From positions 186,001-250,000 of the forward strand of contig JAPFFF010000016.1 in NCBI GenBank assembly GCA_039105265.1: a DNA stretch of 64,000 bases. The letters are read 5' to 3'. The translations under genes were made by a program, and so were the position numbers. Under the pieces are notes generated by a model. The model searched no databases. It was not told the origin of the DNA and saw nothing but the letters and a program-made list of their open reading frames with translations. Positions 42,178 through 54,283 of this stretch are shown in pieces (within the stretch, counting starts at the first letter, position 1; the number at the start of each line of letters is the position of its first letter). The DNA is from Tritrichomonas musculus. Lineage: Eukaryota; Parabasalia; Tritrichomonadida; Tritrichomonadidae.

Positions 42178-44365
42178 TATTGTTTTTCTGTTTTTATCTT
42201 TAATTTAGAGTTAAACTATGCCAAATCAATAAAATGGCCAATTTAGATAAAATGATCATCACCTAAAAATTTATGAGATGAAATTAAATCAAAAATTCTA
42301 TACAATATCTAAATAAATATATATTTCATTAGGATCTATCAGAAGACTTTGAATGTTTTTTTTACAACATATAATATGTTAATATGCTGAAAGTATTTTC
42401 AATGCAGAACAAAATTAATTAAAAAAAATATAAATTTAGGATTTGCTAATTTTATATTAATTATAATAATTTTTTTATGAGGTATAATTTAAAAGATATA
42501 ACTATTTTTTTTCACCTGTTAAAAAATGTAAACGGTATTGGAGGGGGTTTTTATATATATATATTAAGGGTAAAGTTGGCTTTTCTTTTTTTTTTTTTTT
42601 TTTTTTTTTTTGAAATCTTTTAATTTATTCTATGTGCTGCTTGAATGAATTGTATGATCATTGAATTTATTTCTATGTAAATTCAATCTTTTCTGAGGGG
42701 CATTCAAATGAACCGAAAAAAAAGAGCTCCACAGAGCTATCAAATCAATTTTTGTACAAAAAAGCATTACAACGTAATGTAAAATATTCTGAATTTTGGA
42801 TATATAACAAAAAATGGTCCAAATTATGAAAAAAATAAAAAATGAAAATATCATAATCCAAAAAATATCAAGAAAACATTTTTTTACTAAAAAAAGTGCA
42901 TATTGCTAATTTTAAACATATATATAAGGGGAATCATTTGTTTTTATCATATTTAATTTAAAGCAGACTGAATTGCAATGCTTTTTTTTTCTTCAATTTC
43001 GAAAAAAATATTTTTTCTACTTACTTCTATTGATATTAGTTGATATTTATTTTTTACACGAATATTTTAGATTGATATTCGATATTCATTAAGAAAAATA
43101 TTTGTTTTAAAATGCAATCAAATTATTTGAAAATTTTATCATGAAAATTTTGAAGTTAGCAAGTCGGTTCTTCTCGAATAGGAAACTTTTTGGATTTGTA
43201 CTAGGAAAATATAATTAATATCATTTATTATAATAAAATAGCCCATTAAAAATTAGAAAATTTGAATCATGGAGAAAATTGAATATTGATATTTCTGTGA
43301 TTTTTTGATTTGATGGATTTTTCCTATTATATTTTATGTAGTATTTGATATATACATAAAATTAAGGAATCTAATAGCGTGTAAAATGAAAAATTGGCAC
43401 TTTAAAATAAGTTTGTTTTTGAAAATATTGAAAGGGTTGAAAAGTTGAATAAAATCAAAAAAAAAAAAATATTTATCATATCTTATTATTAAAAAAGCAT
43501 AAATTATTTTAATTTTTATATTAATTTATATATAATATATATATATATTATTTATTAAATATTAATAATATAATGAATATGGGAAAAAATATTCTTTTTT
43601 TAAGTTTACTTTAAAATTCAATGGAGATAAAAAAATTTGAATGAATGCTTTTTCGTTTTTTTATTCAAAATTATGAGATAAACAATGTTTTTATCTCAAT
43701 AAATTAATCATAATTTATATATATAATATCAGCTAATAAACATAATAATTAATTAAACTACAAAAACATATATATCCATATATATTAAAAAATATTAATT
43801 TATTTTGAACAATAAACTAATTTATCAATTGAAACCATAGTTTATATTATTACTTAAGCTTTAATGCATTAAGTTAGTATATTAATGCAAAAAAAAGTCG
43901 AATTTTTTTTATTTTTCCGAACATAAAACAAAACAAGATACCAAACTATTTTTTTTCTATATTTAATTGGTTGATTGAATAGAAAAAGTATTATAATAAC
44001 CATTTATCGATTGAAATAGCTATATATTTTTGCTGAATCCAATGTTTTTTAAAAATTTCCGAATAAAACTTTTTATTTACAAAATTAAATAATTTTAAAA
44101 TTCTAAGGTATTCCATATAAAATTTCATTACAAATATCTTTTTTATTTTCATATTGATTCAATAAAACTATTTTTTGATGAGAGAAATTGGTTCACAATT
44201 TTTTGAAAGAAATTTTTTTTATTCAATTATTTGAGAAAATAAAAATTCGAAAAAAACAATCTAAACAAAAATATTCTTATTTAAAAAATAAAACTTAAAT
44301 TACTTATATTTTTTAAATTAAGATTATACATGATAATCTTAATGGATAAAATAAAAAATGATTAA

Positions 44366-44605
44366 GGTACAAATCCAGTACGTTATTTTTTGAACAGGAG
44401 AACGTTTATTATTTGAATAGTTGCATGTCTCTGAAAAAGTTTAAATTGACTAGGTTTGTTTTTGACACTTATTTTACAATTTAAATTAACATTATGACAT
44501 GTTATATGAAATGGATGAAAATAATCGTTTTTTATTTAACATGTCATTTTATTCTTTGAGAATGTCAAAAAAAATTGCGGTTACTAAACGTACTGGATTT
44601 GTACC
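44366..44605. mobile_element. TTAA-flanked MITE, family 1 copy A (240 bp)
   Basis: GGTACAAATCCAGTACGTT at the left and its inverted match at the right lie inside TTAA duplications. About 97% identical to 60564-60803. Confidence 0.93.
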
Positions 44606-44664
44606 TTAAACGTTGATTTGATAAGAAATATATAAATTTTTTATATTTTTAGTGAAATATCAGA

Positions 44665-45159
44665 CTAGGTTTGACTGTCCACAACTTTTTCAAAGGAGAC
44701 TGTCCAAAAAGCAACGTATTTTTTTACACCAGCTGTCCACAGTCCAAATCGGTCCATATTTGGACAGCCAATTCAATTGTGGACAGCCCCTCAAATTTTG
44801 AATTGATATTTGTTTTGATTTGAATTAGAAAATTTTTGATTTTTATCGGAATAAAATTTTTATTGTTTTTCAATATTTGATAATACTCATTTAATTGCTT
44901 TCAAAATTTTGGTCAACGTTTTTTCTTCTCCATTTTATTTTAAAAATCAATTGCTATCTTTGAAACATTTTGATTAATTAACTAAAGAAAAAACTATCCA
45001 TCATTTTTGTTAGTGGACTGCTCTTTCAAATTTTGAGTATTTTCCGACCAAATATAGACGTAAATAACGATTTTCTGTCCAAAAAAAGTGACAAAAATAA
45101 CGTATTTTTTAGAAAAAGTGAAGGTAGGGACAGTCATTTCACTGGACAGTCAACCCTAG
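44665..45159. mobile_element. hAT-like MITE (495 bp)
   Basis: Ends CTAGGTTTGACTGTCCA and inverted CTAGGGTTGACTGTCCA. Flanks ATATCAGA / ATTTCAGA give an 8-bp target duplication with one mismatch, the hAT size. TGTCCA/GGACAG words recur inside. No coding. Confidence 0.8.
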
Positions 45160-45249
45160 ATTTCAGATTAGTCATTAGCAAAAACTCATAGAATATTTTG
45201 AAAGATATTACAAAAAGTGGAAAAAAGTTGAGAAAAACCAACTTTACCC

Positions 45250-46626
45250 TTAATTATTGAAAAATTTTTGAATTACTGCATTGCACTTACTTTTACAATT
45301 TGAAAATATGTTTTTATAAATATATATACGTCCAATATGAAATATCAAAATTAAAAATAAAAAAAATATGAAATTAAAATGGAAATCTAAAAATAATTTC
45401 CTCATTACCTAACAGTCAATGTCATTTTATTATTCTACTTTAATTTATAATAATATCTTAATATATTAATAATATAAAATATTATTTTACCTAATAAAAA
45501 TATAAAGTTATGCTTATTTATAAATTAACTATCCTTATAACTTTTTGTGCGATGCATTCAATTTTTTTGTTATAGATTTGAATTGATTTAAATCAACGTG
45601 TTTTTGATCCATTCAATTTTTTTATCTAAATATCTAATAATATTTTGTAATTGTGTCTTATATTTAAATAAACAAATAAATATTTAAAATATTTATAAAA
45701 AGTTTCCATAATTAGTAATATATTTTCTATCAATATTGACTTTATTATTTATTTTACATTTAGATACAACTTCATGACAGCTAAATTATTTTATAAGTTG
45801 CATTATTATCATTATGAATCGTTTAACTGTATTATTATTTTGATTTAGATTCATTTATTTTTTAATAAAACAATTTCTTGACAGTAAAAATTTTGCAATC
45901 ACGTTAAACAATCAACACCATGACAGCTAAATCATTTTATTATTTTATTTTATTATTTCACAATATTAGTTTTATTTTAACGTGACAGCATCATCTAGTT
46001 TTTTAATTTTATTATTTTTAAATATAATTATATAAGTAATTGCTGTTTGTCTTGATCTCTCATTTTACCTATCAATAGGTAAACGACAATCAGGCAATTG
46101 CAAACGATCCTCGATGGCAAAGAATTATAACAACTTTTTCACCTGCTAATAACAGAAAAAAATTGCCAAAAAGTACAACATTAAACTGCATGTGTAAGGG
46201 CGCATTAACGATGGAGGTGCCAAAGTTGATGAAAAAAGTGAAGCAGAAAAAGTGTCAGAAGATTTAATTTCCAAACCAAGCGACTAGTCCATAACTAGAA
46301 TTATTGAATTATTCAATCCTCTATGCGTCCCTGAAATGAGAGGCGATTTTTCAAGGTGAACTTCAAAGTTTTATTGTAGAACTTAAGAATCTGGGACCAT
46401 TGTTCGAAATGCGTGATTGCGACATAAATCCTACTGCTAATAATGGAATACTTGCGAGATTGATCTCATTTAAAATTGATCCTGCAATGAAATAATAAAA
46501 AATATTATTTATCTCCATTTTATTTATTTCGTTGTTTACTACCTGTTTTTAAAAGTTTTGTTTTTAATAATCAATTAGTAACAAATATAATAAACTTTTG
46601 TTTATGATTATATGATATATTAGATC
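45250..46626. other. Intergenic with a degraded coding fragment
   Basis: 45250-46020 is AT-rich with repeated CATGACAGCTAAAT words (45776, 45922). 46070-46490 is less AT-rich and reads protein-like in pieces (NDNQAIANDPRWQRIITTFSP; FIVELKNLGPLFEMRDCDIN), but with stops. Family not recognised. Confidence 0.4.
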
Positions 46627-47520
46627 TAGGATGGGATTCGGGATGTCCCCGGATATCCCGGGACAAAAAGTGACATTTTCCGGGAAAATCCCGAAAATTT
46701 GTCAAAAATCCCGAATTTTTCTTTATATATATGGCATGTCATTTTCCCATGGGGAAAAATTTTTGACATCCCGGAAATTTCCCGTGGCAAAATTTTTTAG
46801 TGAAAATATTATGCAAAATCTGAAAAATAATAGAAGAAATCTTGGCAGTCTTATCCTAAATTAATATATTACCTAAATGTATTATTTCAATATTATTAAA
46901 TTAAAAATTGAAAGAATTTTCTCCTAATTTTGATCATAATTTTTATATTTGTTATGTATCCACCGAAATATATATTAACTCTCTTTAAATTCAGCATGAA
47001 GCCATTTTTAATGAAAAATAAAGTGATTTTTAATTCAAGTTGAAACCTTTTTTGATGATCATATATATAATTCTAAAAAAATTTGAATATTTCATATATA
47101 GAATTTTAAAAAAAAACAAATATCAACATGAAAAATGTATACAATAATATAAAATTACTTAAATCTATCTCAGAATTTACATTTTTTTAATAACAAAATT
47201 GAATTAAAAATGATCGTTATATTTAAATTCTGAAAAAAATTATGTAATTTTTAGAATTAAAAATATGAATGATTTCCTGAGCAGATGTATTGATTGATTA
47301 ATATAATATATGCATCAAAATAAAATAATAGTATGATTTCTTTTATCTGAGTTAAAAAAATATAAAAAATCACGGGAAAAAAGCAGGAAATCCCGAGGAA
47401 AGTTCTCAATTTTTTTCCAGGGATTTTCCAGGGATAAAAGAACGTGTTTTTTCCCGGCATTTCCCCAGGATTTATTAAACGTATTTCCCGAAAATTTCCC
47501 TTTCCCGAATCCCATTACTG
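46627..47520. mobile_element. TIR element with CCCGGG-rich ends (894 bp), hAT/MULE-type target duplication
   Basis: The left end TAGGATGGGATTCGGGA and inverted right end CAGTAATGGGATTCGGGA are flanked by TATTAGATC on both sides (9 bp; 46618-46626, 47521-47529). Both subterminal regions are full of CCCGG/CCGGGA words, unlike anything else in the window. The AT-rich centre has no gene. Confidence 0.88.
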
Positions 47521-47529
47521 TATTAGATC

Positions 47530-47910
47530 ATAAAATTCATAATATCTAATTTTTAGGTTATTCATTCCAAAAACATGGTGAGATTAAAAATTCCAAAGAA
47601 ATTTGTACTATTCCAATCTTTTTATATAAAAAAAATCTTTTATTTTTGATCTGTAAATTTGATTCAACATTAAAAATTCAATTACTCAAAAATGTCCGCA
47701 TGAAACTAAAAATATATCAAGATATCAGATATGAAATGTGATATAAAATAATTGTAAACTTGATATCAATTACCGAGATCTCAAAATTTCAAACAGATTT
47801 ATCTTTTTATATAATTGGTATTTGTGATTTTATAATATCTAAAATTAAATAATATAATGTATTGATGTTTATTTTAAGATTAAAATCCAAAAAAATACAT
47901 TCTTTTTTAT
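47530..47910. other. Intergenic, no gene seen
   Basis: AT-rich DNA between two mobile elements. Confidence 0.5.
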
Positions 47911-47917
47911 GAAATAT

Positions 47918-48878
47918 AGAACATAGGAAACTCTCGAGATATGTCGATATGCTTCGAAATTAATAATATATACTCACCATAGACAGTTATTGATGATTTC
48001 AGATTTTAAGCGAAATCGCGGCGGAGAGTCTTTCAAAAAGTTGTGATTTTCATAACGAGTCTCCAGACGTAAATGTAAAAATGTTTCAAAATTTATGGTA
48101 TTATAAGAATATATATTGCAAGCATCTTAATATATATCAATTGTTATATTTTTATTAGCTTCGCTTTGCATCGAGTTATTTATAAAATATATTTCAAAAA
48201 TTTGATTTCTGTATTTTTGCATTAAATGTCAGAAAAAAAAATAGGTGTACCTACATAATCAGTATAACAATAATTGCATTACTGTATTGTATATGATTAT
48301 AAAATTATAGGATTGTATGTTTATTGTATATAGAGTAATAACCAAAAACTCCTATCCGTGAAGAATGAGATTTTTTATATTAAGATAAAAATACAAAAAA
48401 ACTCGTTACTAACAATATCGGCCAAAATTCAATATTTTTACCCAAAAATTGGTTATTTTTCTTATTATGATGTTAAAAACACGATTAAGCAAAAAAATTG
48501 CGCATTATAAGTATATATCCCGAGATAAAGCGATTTACACTATTTTTAGCCGATTTTACGATTTTTTTTGGAAAAAACGATTCCAGAACAGAGCCAACGA
48601 ATGACCGGTATATTACATTTATCTTAAATAGTAGTATATATTGCATTATATATTATATTAAATTTTTAGAAAAATCGTCCGCCAAATTTTCGAGAAAAAT
48701 CAATTACAAAATTATACTACATTTGAATAGAAATTCCTCTCAATTTTGGCAACTTTCTTTAATCATATCTCAGTATATACGCAAAATTGGGAAAATGTTT
48801 TCTATTAAAATATTCTTATAATATGATATACTTTATTATATATTAATTTCAAAAGATTATGAGAGTTTCCTATGTTCT
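47918..48878 (+). repeat. Left 961-bp terminal repeat with inverted ends
   Basis: Bounded by an 18-bp perfect inverted pair. A second matching block (GAAATTAATA-ATATA) lies about 38 bp in at the left and about 28 bp in at the right. A 107-codon frame (48498-48821) is conserved only because the whole repeat is identical; it is not a convincing gene. Confidence 0.95.
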
Positions 48879-48959
48879 ATAATTTTTCGTGGTCATGCTT
48901 TTTTTTCCTTTCAAATTTAAAAACCTCTGAAATTTTCAATATAGAATCATTTTTTTTTA

Positions 48960-50936
48960 ATGGCGCCTAAGCGAAATCCATCATGGTTTACTCCCGAAAC
49001 AGGAGCAAAAGCAAGATCTCAGCAAACTTACGAAAAGCTCTTAGAAGACAATCAAAGATTACAAGGTGAAAATGAAAGGTTAATTTTGGAGAATACAAGG
49101 CTAAAAAGACAAATAGCAGACTTACAGAAAATTAAATTGAATATACCAGAAGACAAACAAAAAACGATTAATATTAGTCCAATAGTATTAAGATTCATCG
49201 GCGCTACATGGGATAATATAACAAAATTTCCTCAAGGAAGACGTTATGATGGACTTCACGAATTCTTTGCACTGTTAAGCATGATGAGTCCACATTACTT
49301 CAATATTTTAAATACCAATTTATTGTTTCCAACATATAAAACTGCTTCAACATATAGAAAGCAAGCTCTCGCTAATTTAGGAATACATGACGACATTTTT
49401 AATGGCGATATACAAAATATTTTGAATATCATGTCAAGGTTTTTACCAAATAATTTTACTGGAAAAGGAGTTATCATGGTTGATGCTGCATATGTTACAC
49501 CGTATGTCAAAGTAAACAAAAATGGTAGGATTGATGGCGTGCTAAATCTCAAAGAGATCGATCCAGAATTAGCAGAAACATTTATTAATGATGACAACGA
49601 ATTTTTAGAATTTATTAAATTAAATTATAACTCAGTGATACAAGCAGAATTCGGTATGACATTTGCACCATTAAATCCAGAATTTAAACAGTTTCCAATT
49701 GCATGTATTCCGTCGACGTCAGGTAAGGCAACACAAGAGTTACGCGAAAAAATTGAATCGATCATATCACTCATGCCAAAAAACATAAGTATTATCGGAT
49801 TAGGCACTGATGGTGACAACACTTATAGCATATATGCAAATATATTCATCGACAAAATTATTGGTAACTTCGAAAGATTCCTAAGTCTTGGTGCTGTTGG
49901 TATAATTAAAATATTTGCAGTATTAATTCATTTTTCAGATCCATTGCACCTGACAAAAAGAGATCGTTACAGAAAATCCTCTCTTGAAGAATTCCTAGTT
50001 TCTCCATATGATTCTTATGAAACACGGTCTGCAGAAGATTTAAAAACTATTGGAATTGCTCCTTACTTATTGGATAACAACAAAGGACGTAAAATGGAAG
50101 ATGACCTCCCAAAAAAATTGTTTACTTTACAAACAATTCAAAAAATAATTGATGACGAAGACTTTTATTTACTTTTATCAATGCTTCCTTCTACACTCTT
50201 ACTAGAGGCACTATTCAGGAATTCACTAAGTCGGCAAGAGACTATTGACTATCTTTTACTTGGTGCAAGTATTGTATTGATTTATTATCTTATGCAACAA
50301 TATGTCATTGAACACAACTTAAAGATCTATCGTGTGCAGCCCAATACATATAAGAAAATGAGATGTTTCACAGATAATTGGTGTAAACAATACATATTTA
50401 CTGCAATTGGAATTGCATCTCAAATAATCACTGAAGAAGCTATTGATACAGGTGCATGCAGTTCACACTACCAAGAACACAATTTTGCAAATGTTCGGAG
50501 GCATAATAAAAAAGATGACAGCCACGTGAATTTCCAGAAATCAATGAAATACATTCTATTGGAGCACGAATTGTACAAGAACATGCCTATTGAAGAAAAA
50601 GTTCCAGAATCACGAAGTGACAGTGGGAAGAAAATTTTTGACAACACTCCAGTTGAAGAACGTCCAATAATTTACTATCTTCGGCAAGCATTGTACCTTT
50701 GGAAGAATGTTCAAATTGTAAGAAAAATGCCATTATTGAAGTTAATCGATCCAAAGCCAAGAAAAATGCCATTTCAAGAGTTAAGTGGGATTTTGGGGAA
50801 TTTTTATGAAAAAAATCGACGTTCAATTTCTACCAAATCAACGGGCATGATAAAAACAGCTGGCTTGAACAACATGATATTTTGGAATGCTGATGAGCAG
50901 TTGAATAACTTGGTTAATGATGATGATTCTGAATAA
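48960..50936 (+). CDS. P-element/THAP9-superfamily-like transposase
   Basis: 658 residues from an ATG at 48960, 82 bp inside the left repeat. A basic start is followed by a coiled coil (about 22-62, EDNQRLQGENERLILENTRL), as in the leucine-zipper of P transposase. The RNase-H-like core is suggested by MVDAAYVTPY (D175), IGLGTDGDNTYS (D284), SDPLHLTKRDRYR (D327, H330; compare the DxPHLxKxxRN signature of P elements) and YQEHNFANVRRHNKKD (E506; compare the final ExxFxxxR block). No THAP or other zinc finger is seen at the N-terminus. The frame is intact, so the enzyme may be active. Family placement is inferred from these motifs alone. Confidence 0.72.
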   Translation: MAPKRNPSWFTPETGAKARSQQTYEKLLEDNQRLQGENERLILENTRLKRQIADLQKIKLNIPEDKQKTINISPIVLRFIGATWDNITKFPQGRRYDGLHEFFALLSMMSPHYFNILNTNLLFPTYKTASTYRKQALANLGIHDDIFNGDIQNILNIMSRFLPNNFTGKGVIMVDAAYVTPYVKVNKNGRIDGVLNLKEIDPELAETFINDDNEFLEFIKLNYNSVIQAEFGMTFAPLNPEFKQFPIACIPSTSGKATQELREKIESIISLMPKNISIIGLGTDGDNTYSIYANIFIDKIIGNFERFLSLGAVGIIKIFAVLIHFSDPLHLTKRDRYRKSSLEEFLVSPYDSYETRSAEDLKTIGIAPYLLDNNKGRKMEDDLPKKLFTLQTIQKIIDDEDFYLLLSMLPSTLLLEALFRNSLSRQETIDYLLLGASIVLIYYLMQQYVIEHNLKIYRVQPNTYKKMRCFTDNWCKQYIFTAIGIASQIITEEAIDTGACSSHYQEHNFANVRRHNKKDDSHVNFQKSMKYILLEHELYKNMPIEEKVPESRSDSGKKIFDNTPVEERPIIYYLRQALYLWKNVQIVRKMPLLKLIDPKPRKMPFQELSGILGNFYEKNRRSISTKSTGMIKTAGLNNMIFWNADEQLNNLVNDDDSE

Positions 50937-51016
50937 AAGATAATTTTTTCATTTCACTTTTTATATATAGAAATATTTGAATATTTTATGATATGTCAAA
51001 AATTTTAAAAAAATAT

Positions 51017-51977
51017 AGAACATAGGAAACTCTCGAGATATGTCGATATGCTTCGAAATTAATAATATATACTCACCATAGACAGTTATTGATGATTTCA
51101 GATTTTAAGCGAAATCGCGGCGGAGAGTCTTTCAAAAAGTTGTGATTTTCATAACGAGTCTCCAGACGTAAATGTAAAAATGTTTCAAAATTTATGGTAT
51201 TATAAGAATATATATTGCAAGCATCTTAATATATATCAATTGTTATATTTTTATTAGCTTCGCTTTGCATCGAGTTATTTATAAAATATATTTCAAAAAT
51301 TTGATTTCTGTATTTTTGCATTAAATGTCAGAAAAAAAAATAGGTGTACCTACATAATCAGTATAACAATAATTGCATTACTGTATTGTATATGATTATA
51401 AAATTATAGGATTGTATGTTTATTGTATATAGAGTAATAACCAAAAACTCCTATCCGTGAAGAATGAGATTTTTTATATTAAGATAAAAATACAAAAAAA
51501 CTCGTTACTAACAATATCGGCCAAAATTCAATATTTTTACCCAAAAATTGGTTATTTTTCTTATTATGATGTTAAAAACACGATTAAGCAAAAAAATTGC
51601 GCATTATAAGTATATATCCCGAGATAAAGCGATTTACACTATTTTTAGCCGATTTTACGATTTTTTTTGGAAAAAACGATTCCAGAACAGAGCCAACGAA
51701 TGACCGGTATATTACATTTATCTTAAATAGTAGTATATATTGCATTATATATTATATTAAATTTTTAGAAAAATCGTCCGCCAAATTTTCGAGAAAAATC
51801 AATTACAAAATTATACTACATTTGAATAGAAATTCCTCTCAATTTTGGCAACTTTCTTTAATCATATCTCAGTATATACGCAAAATTGGGAAAATGTTTT
51901 CTATTAAAATATTCTTATAATATGATATACTTTATTATATATTAATTTCAAAAGATTATGAGAGTTTCCTATGTTCT
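51017..51977 (+). repeat. Right 961-bp terminal repeat with inverted ends
   Basis: The same length and, as far as read, the same sequence as 47918-48878, in direct orientation. Confidence 0.95.
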
Positions 51978-51984
51978 GAAATAT

Positions 51985-53685
51985 TTGAGATTAAATTACG
52001 ATCATATATTTATCAAAAAGTTTTATTTAAAAATTCTGATACCAAAAGCAGAGAAAAAAATTCTCGATCTCTGAAATCGATCTCGAGATTCTGTGTATAT
52101 TTATGTATCGATATCAAAAAGTTAATCAATTATCGATGTCGAGAATCGGAGAATAAAAAGTTAAAACATAAACAAATGCATTCAAAAAATTCATAGACAT
52201 TAACTCATTAATTTAATATTCGATTAGTTACTTTATTTGGTATTATCAAGCATTTGCTATAAGTTACTTTTTTTCGATAATTAATATTTCATGTAAATAT
52301 ATAACTGGAATATAATAAAATTTTAAAATTATTTTGGCATAAATTCGCTCAACTTATATGGATAAATGAATTTCATTTTAGTTACGTTAGAAATGACCGT
52401 TAAGTTACTTAAGGTGAATAATATAAATATTTTTAAATAACATATAAAATAAAAATATAACATTTTTATCATTTTAAACGCAAAAATAAGAGATTTATTA
52501 GTCAATTTATCTGTTTCAATAGTTTACGAATAGATAAAATATTTTCAATAGTTTACATATTTCTTTCTCGGATAAAAAATTTTTTTAATCGGCTTTTTCA
52601 TGAATTTTTAAATGTTCATTTAAAAAAAGTAATATGGAAATGTTTAAAAAATATAAAGTAATTTGTGATATACAGAAAAAGGATCTCTTAAATGCAAACT
52701 TTGAATAAGTTGTTCATTCATCATGCATTTTTTCTTATCCTCTTCTCTGTAATTGTTTCCTTAAACAAAATGTATCTACTCGTAATTGAATTTGAGCAGA
52801 AAACATAAGTTCTTTGGATACACGATATTATCCATCACATTTTGTTGAGTGTGAAAACAAACATAATATAGAACATATATGAAACCAATTCAAAGTTGAA
52901 TTTGATAACAACAATTTAAGAGATGATATGTTTTAAAAAAACATTGTTAAAACTATCTTATTTTAATTTTTTTATTAATTAATAAATGAGTGATAACAAT
53001 ACGCCAAACCTTACTGAATTTAAACCAACACGTATAATTAAAAAATTGTCTAAATAAAAGACAAATGAAAATTTAAAATAGTAGTATATAGTAGGCTGTG
53101 CTCACTACTTTTGCCCAGCCTGCCACTGCTCAAAAATATAAAGTACTTAATTAAAGTTATATTACCATTAATAAATACGATTTTTTTGTTTTACTTATGA
53201 TAACGGATTTCATATCAAAAAATATTATGCAAGAACAACTTGTTCAAAACATTATTGATACTTTGGAAATGACACAACAAGACCTAATCCAAAAATGAAA
53301 CAGACCAAACAAAAAGCTAAGGCGCCAATCATTACATACGAAGAAGAAAACGATGCTGATGAAGAGCCCTCGCAATTCAGAATTTAATAATTCAATTTCA
53401 AAGTCTTCAGTTGAATTATTTTATTTTTATGCTTGCATTTTTTTCTTCATGTTGTTTAAATTTTTTACTTTTTTTAAACAATTCGTAGAAAATTTAATTT
53501 ATTATTTTAATAACCGTCGGCAGATTCCGCAAATAACCGTCATTTATATAAATGTCACGCGATATATTATTTGGAAAGATTTTTTCATTATTTTTTCGAG
53601 AAAAATATAGGAAAATGATATGTTAATAAAAATTATATTGATTCTTGGTTGTTATATGTGGGTATATATGCTTTTTTTAATAAAT
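51985..53685. other. Intergenic with small coding scraps
   Basis: Mostly AT-rich. Short protein-like runs occur at 52986-53060 (MSDNNTPNLTEFKPTRII), 53226-53297 (MQEQLVQNIIDTLEMTQQD) and 53295-53387 (an acidic KQTKQKAKAPIITYEEEND run). They lie in two frames and may be the remains of one gene. Not recognised. Confidence 0.35.
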
Positions 53686-54283
53686 TTATTGAAAAAACAT
53701 TAACAAAGCGAGCTTATTTTTGGTCTCTTTTTTGCCCCTTTGGTGCAAATGGGCCCCAAAATGCCAAAAAGCACTCATCGTAAAAACATCCTGTGTCATA
53801 CTACTAACGCAAAAAAAAAAAGGAACTTGTAAAAATTGGTTAAGAATTGATCTGTGATGTTTAAAAGCTTCTGAAGTCATAATGTGTCTTAGTTTCTCTC
53901 TATTAATCTTATTGAATAATTGATTTGCTTTTTCTTCCGCTCCCCTATCACTTGCAAATTCTAATCCATATGTAATGAAATCAATGGCAAGTTGATGGAA
54001 TTGTTCTGAACATAGAAGATCAAGAGGTAGATTCTTCATCCCTATAAATAATGCCATTTGGGTGTATAAATAGCCTTCTATAATTCTCTCTCATCCATCT
54101 TTGCCATTTTCTTTTATTACATAATTGTGTAAATTATTCATAGTAACTTGCTTTCCATCTTTTCAAATATGTTTATTATTAGCTAACCAAGGAGTAAACT
54201 TGTCTTCGAGTTTGAATTCCATATTGCATTGACATAAAATTCCATCTTCATTATAAAGTGTTTCGTCACATAAGTAGTTAACA
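53686..54283 (-). pseudogene. Degraded gene, possibly a DNA-transposon (hAT/BED-like) transposase fragment
   Basis: The minus strand reads continuously from about 54283 to 53686 with two in-frame TGA stops. A CQC..NNKH pattern that could be a worn BED-type finger is followed by MALFIGMKNLPLDLLCSEQF, similar in style to the region after the BED finger in hAT-type proteins (glxf..v.s..F), and then a helical KINREKLRHIM stretch. The right edge runs into the inverted repeat at 54273-54546. Family call tentative. Confidence 0.4.

Larger units (their letters stand above)
39371..42555. mobile_element. Candidate 3.2 kb TIR element carrying nested elements
   Basis: TATAAAAACCCCCTCCAA at 39371-39388 is repeated inverted at 42538-42555. 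Both ends abut (TA)n, so a target duplication cannot be fixed. The interior holds no intact gene but contains two complete smaller elements (41011-41295 and 41358-42177) and a tandem duplication (39525-40078). It could be one old transposon or two insertions that happen to share ends. Confidence 0.6.
42568..45249. mobile_element. TTAA-flanked TIR element (2.68 kb)
   Basis: Ends GGGTAAAGTTGGCTTTTC and the inverted GGGTAAAGTTGGTTTTTC lie exactly inside TTAA (42564-42567 and 45250-45253), the target site of piggyBac and Kolobok transposons. A ~29-nt T-tract lies inside the left end. No intact transposase is visible. Two later insertions sit in its right part (44366-44605, 44665-45159). Confidence 0.85.
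47911..51984 (+). mobile_element. P-element-like DNA transposon bounded by 961-bp direct repeats
   Basis: The unit 47918-51977 is bracketed by GAAATAT on both sides (47911-47917, 51978-51984), a 7-bp target duplication. It consists of a 961-bp repeat, 2138 bp of unique DNA with a 658-codon gene, and the same 961-bp repeat again in the same direction. Each repeat itself begins with AGAACATAGGAAACTCTC and ends with the exact inverse. I saw no difference between the two repeats, so the insertion is recent. No reverse transcriptase, integrase or capsid gene is present, so this is a DNA transposon despite the long direct repeats. Confidence 0.9.

Noticed and set aside
48498-48821. 107-codon frame inside both 961-bp repeats as a gene
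   Set aside because: Its duplication is explained by the repeat. Composition is Phe/Ile/Asn-rich as expected of random AT-rich DNA.
47918-51977. LTR retrotransposon
   Set aside because: Long identical direct repeats suggest it, but each repeat ends in inverted AGAACATAGG-type sequence instead of TG..CA. There is no primer site or reverse transcriptase, and the one gene looks like a DNA transposase.
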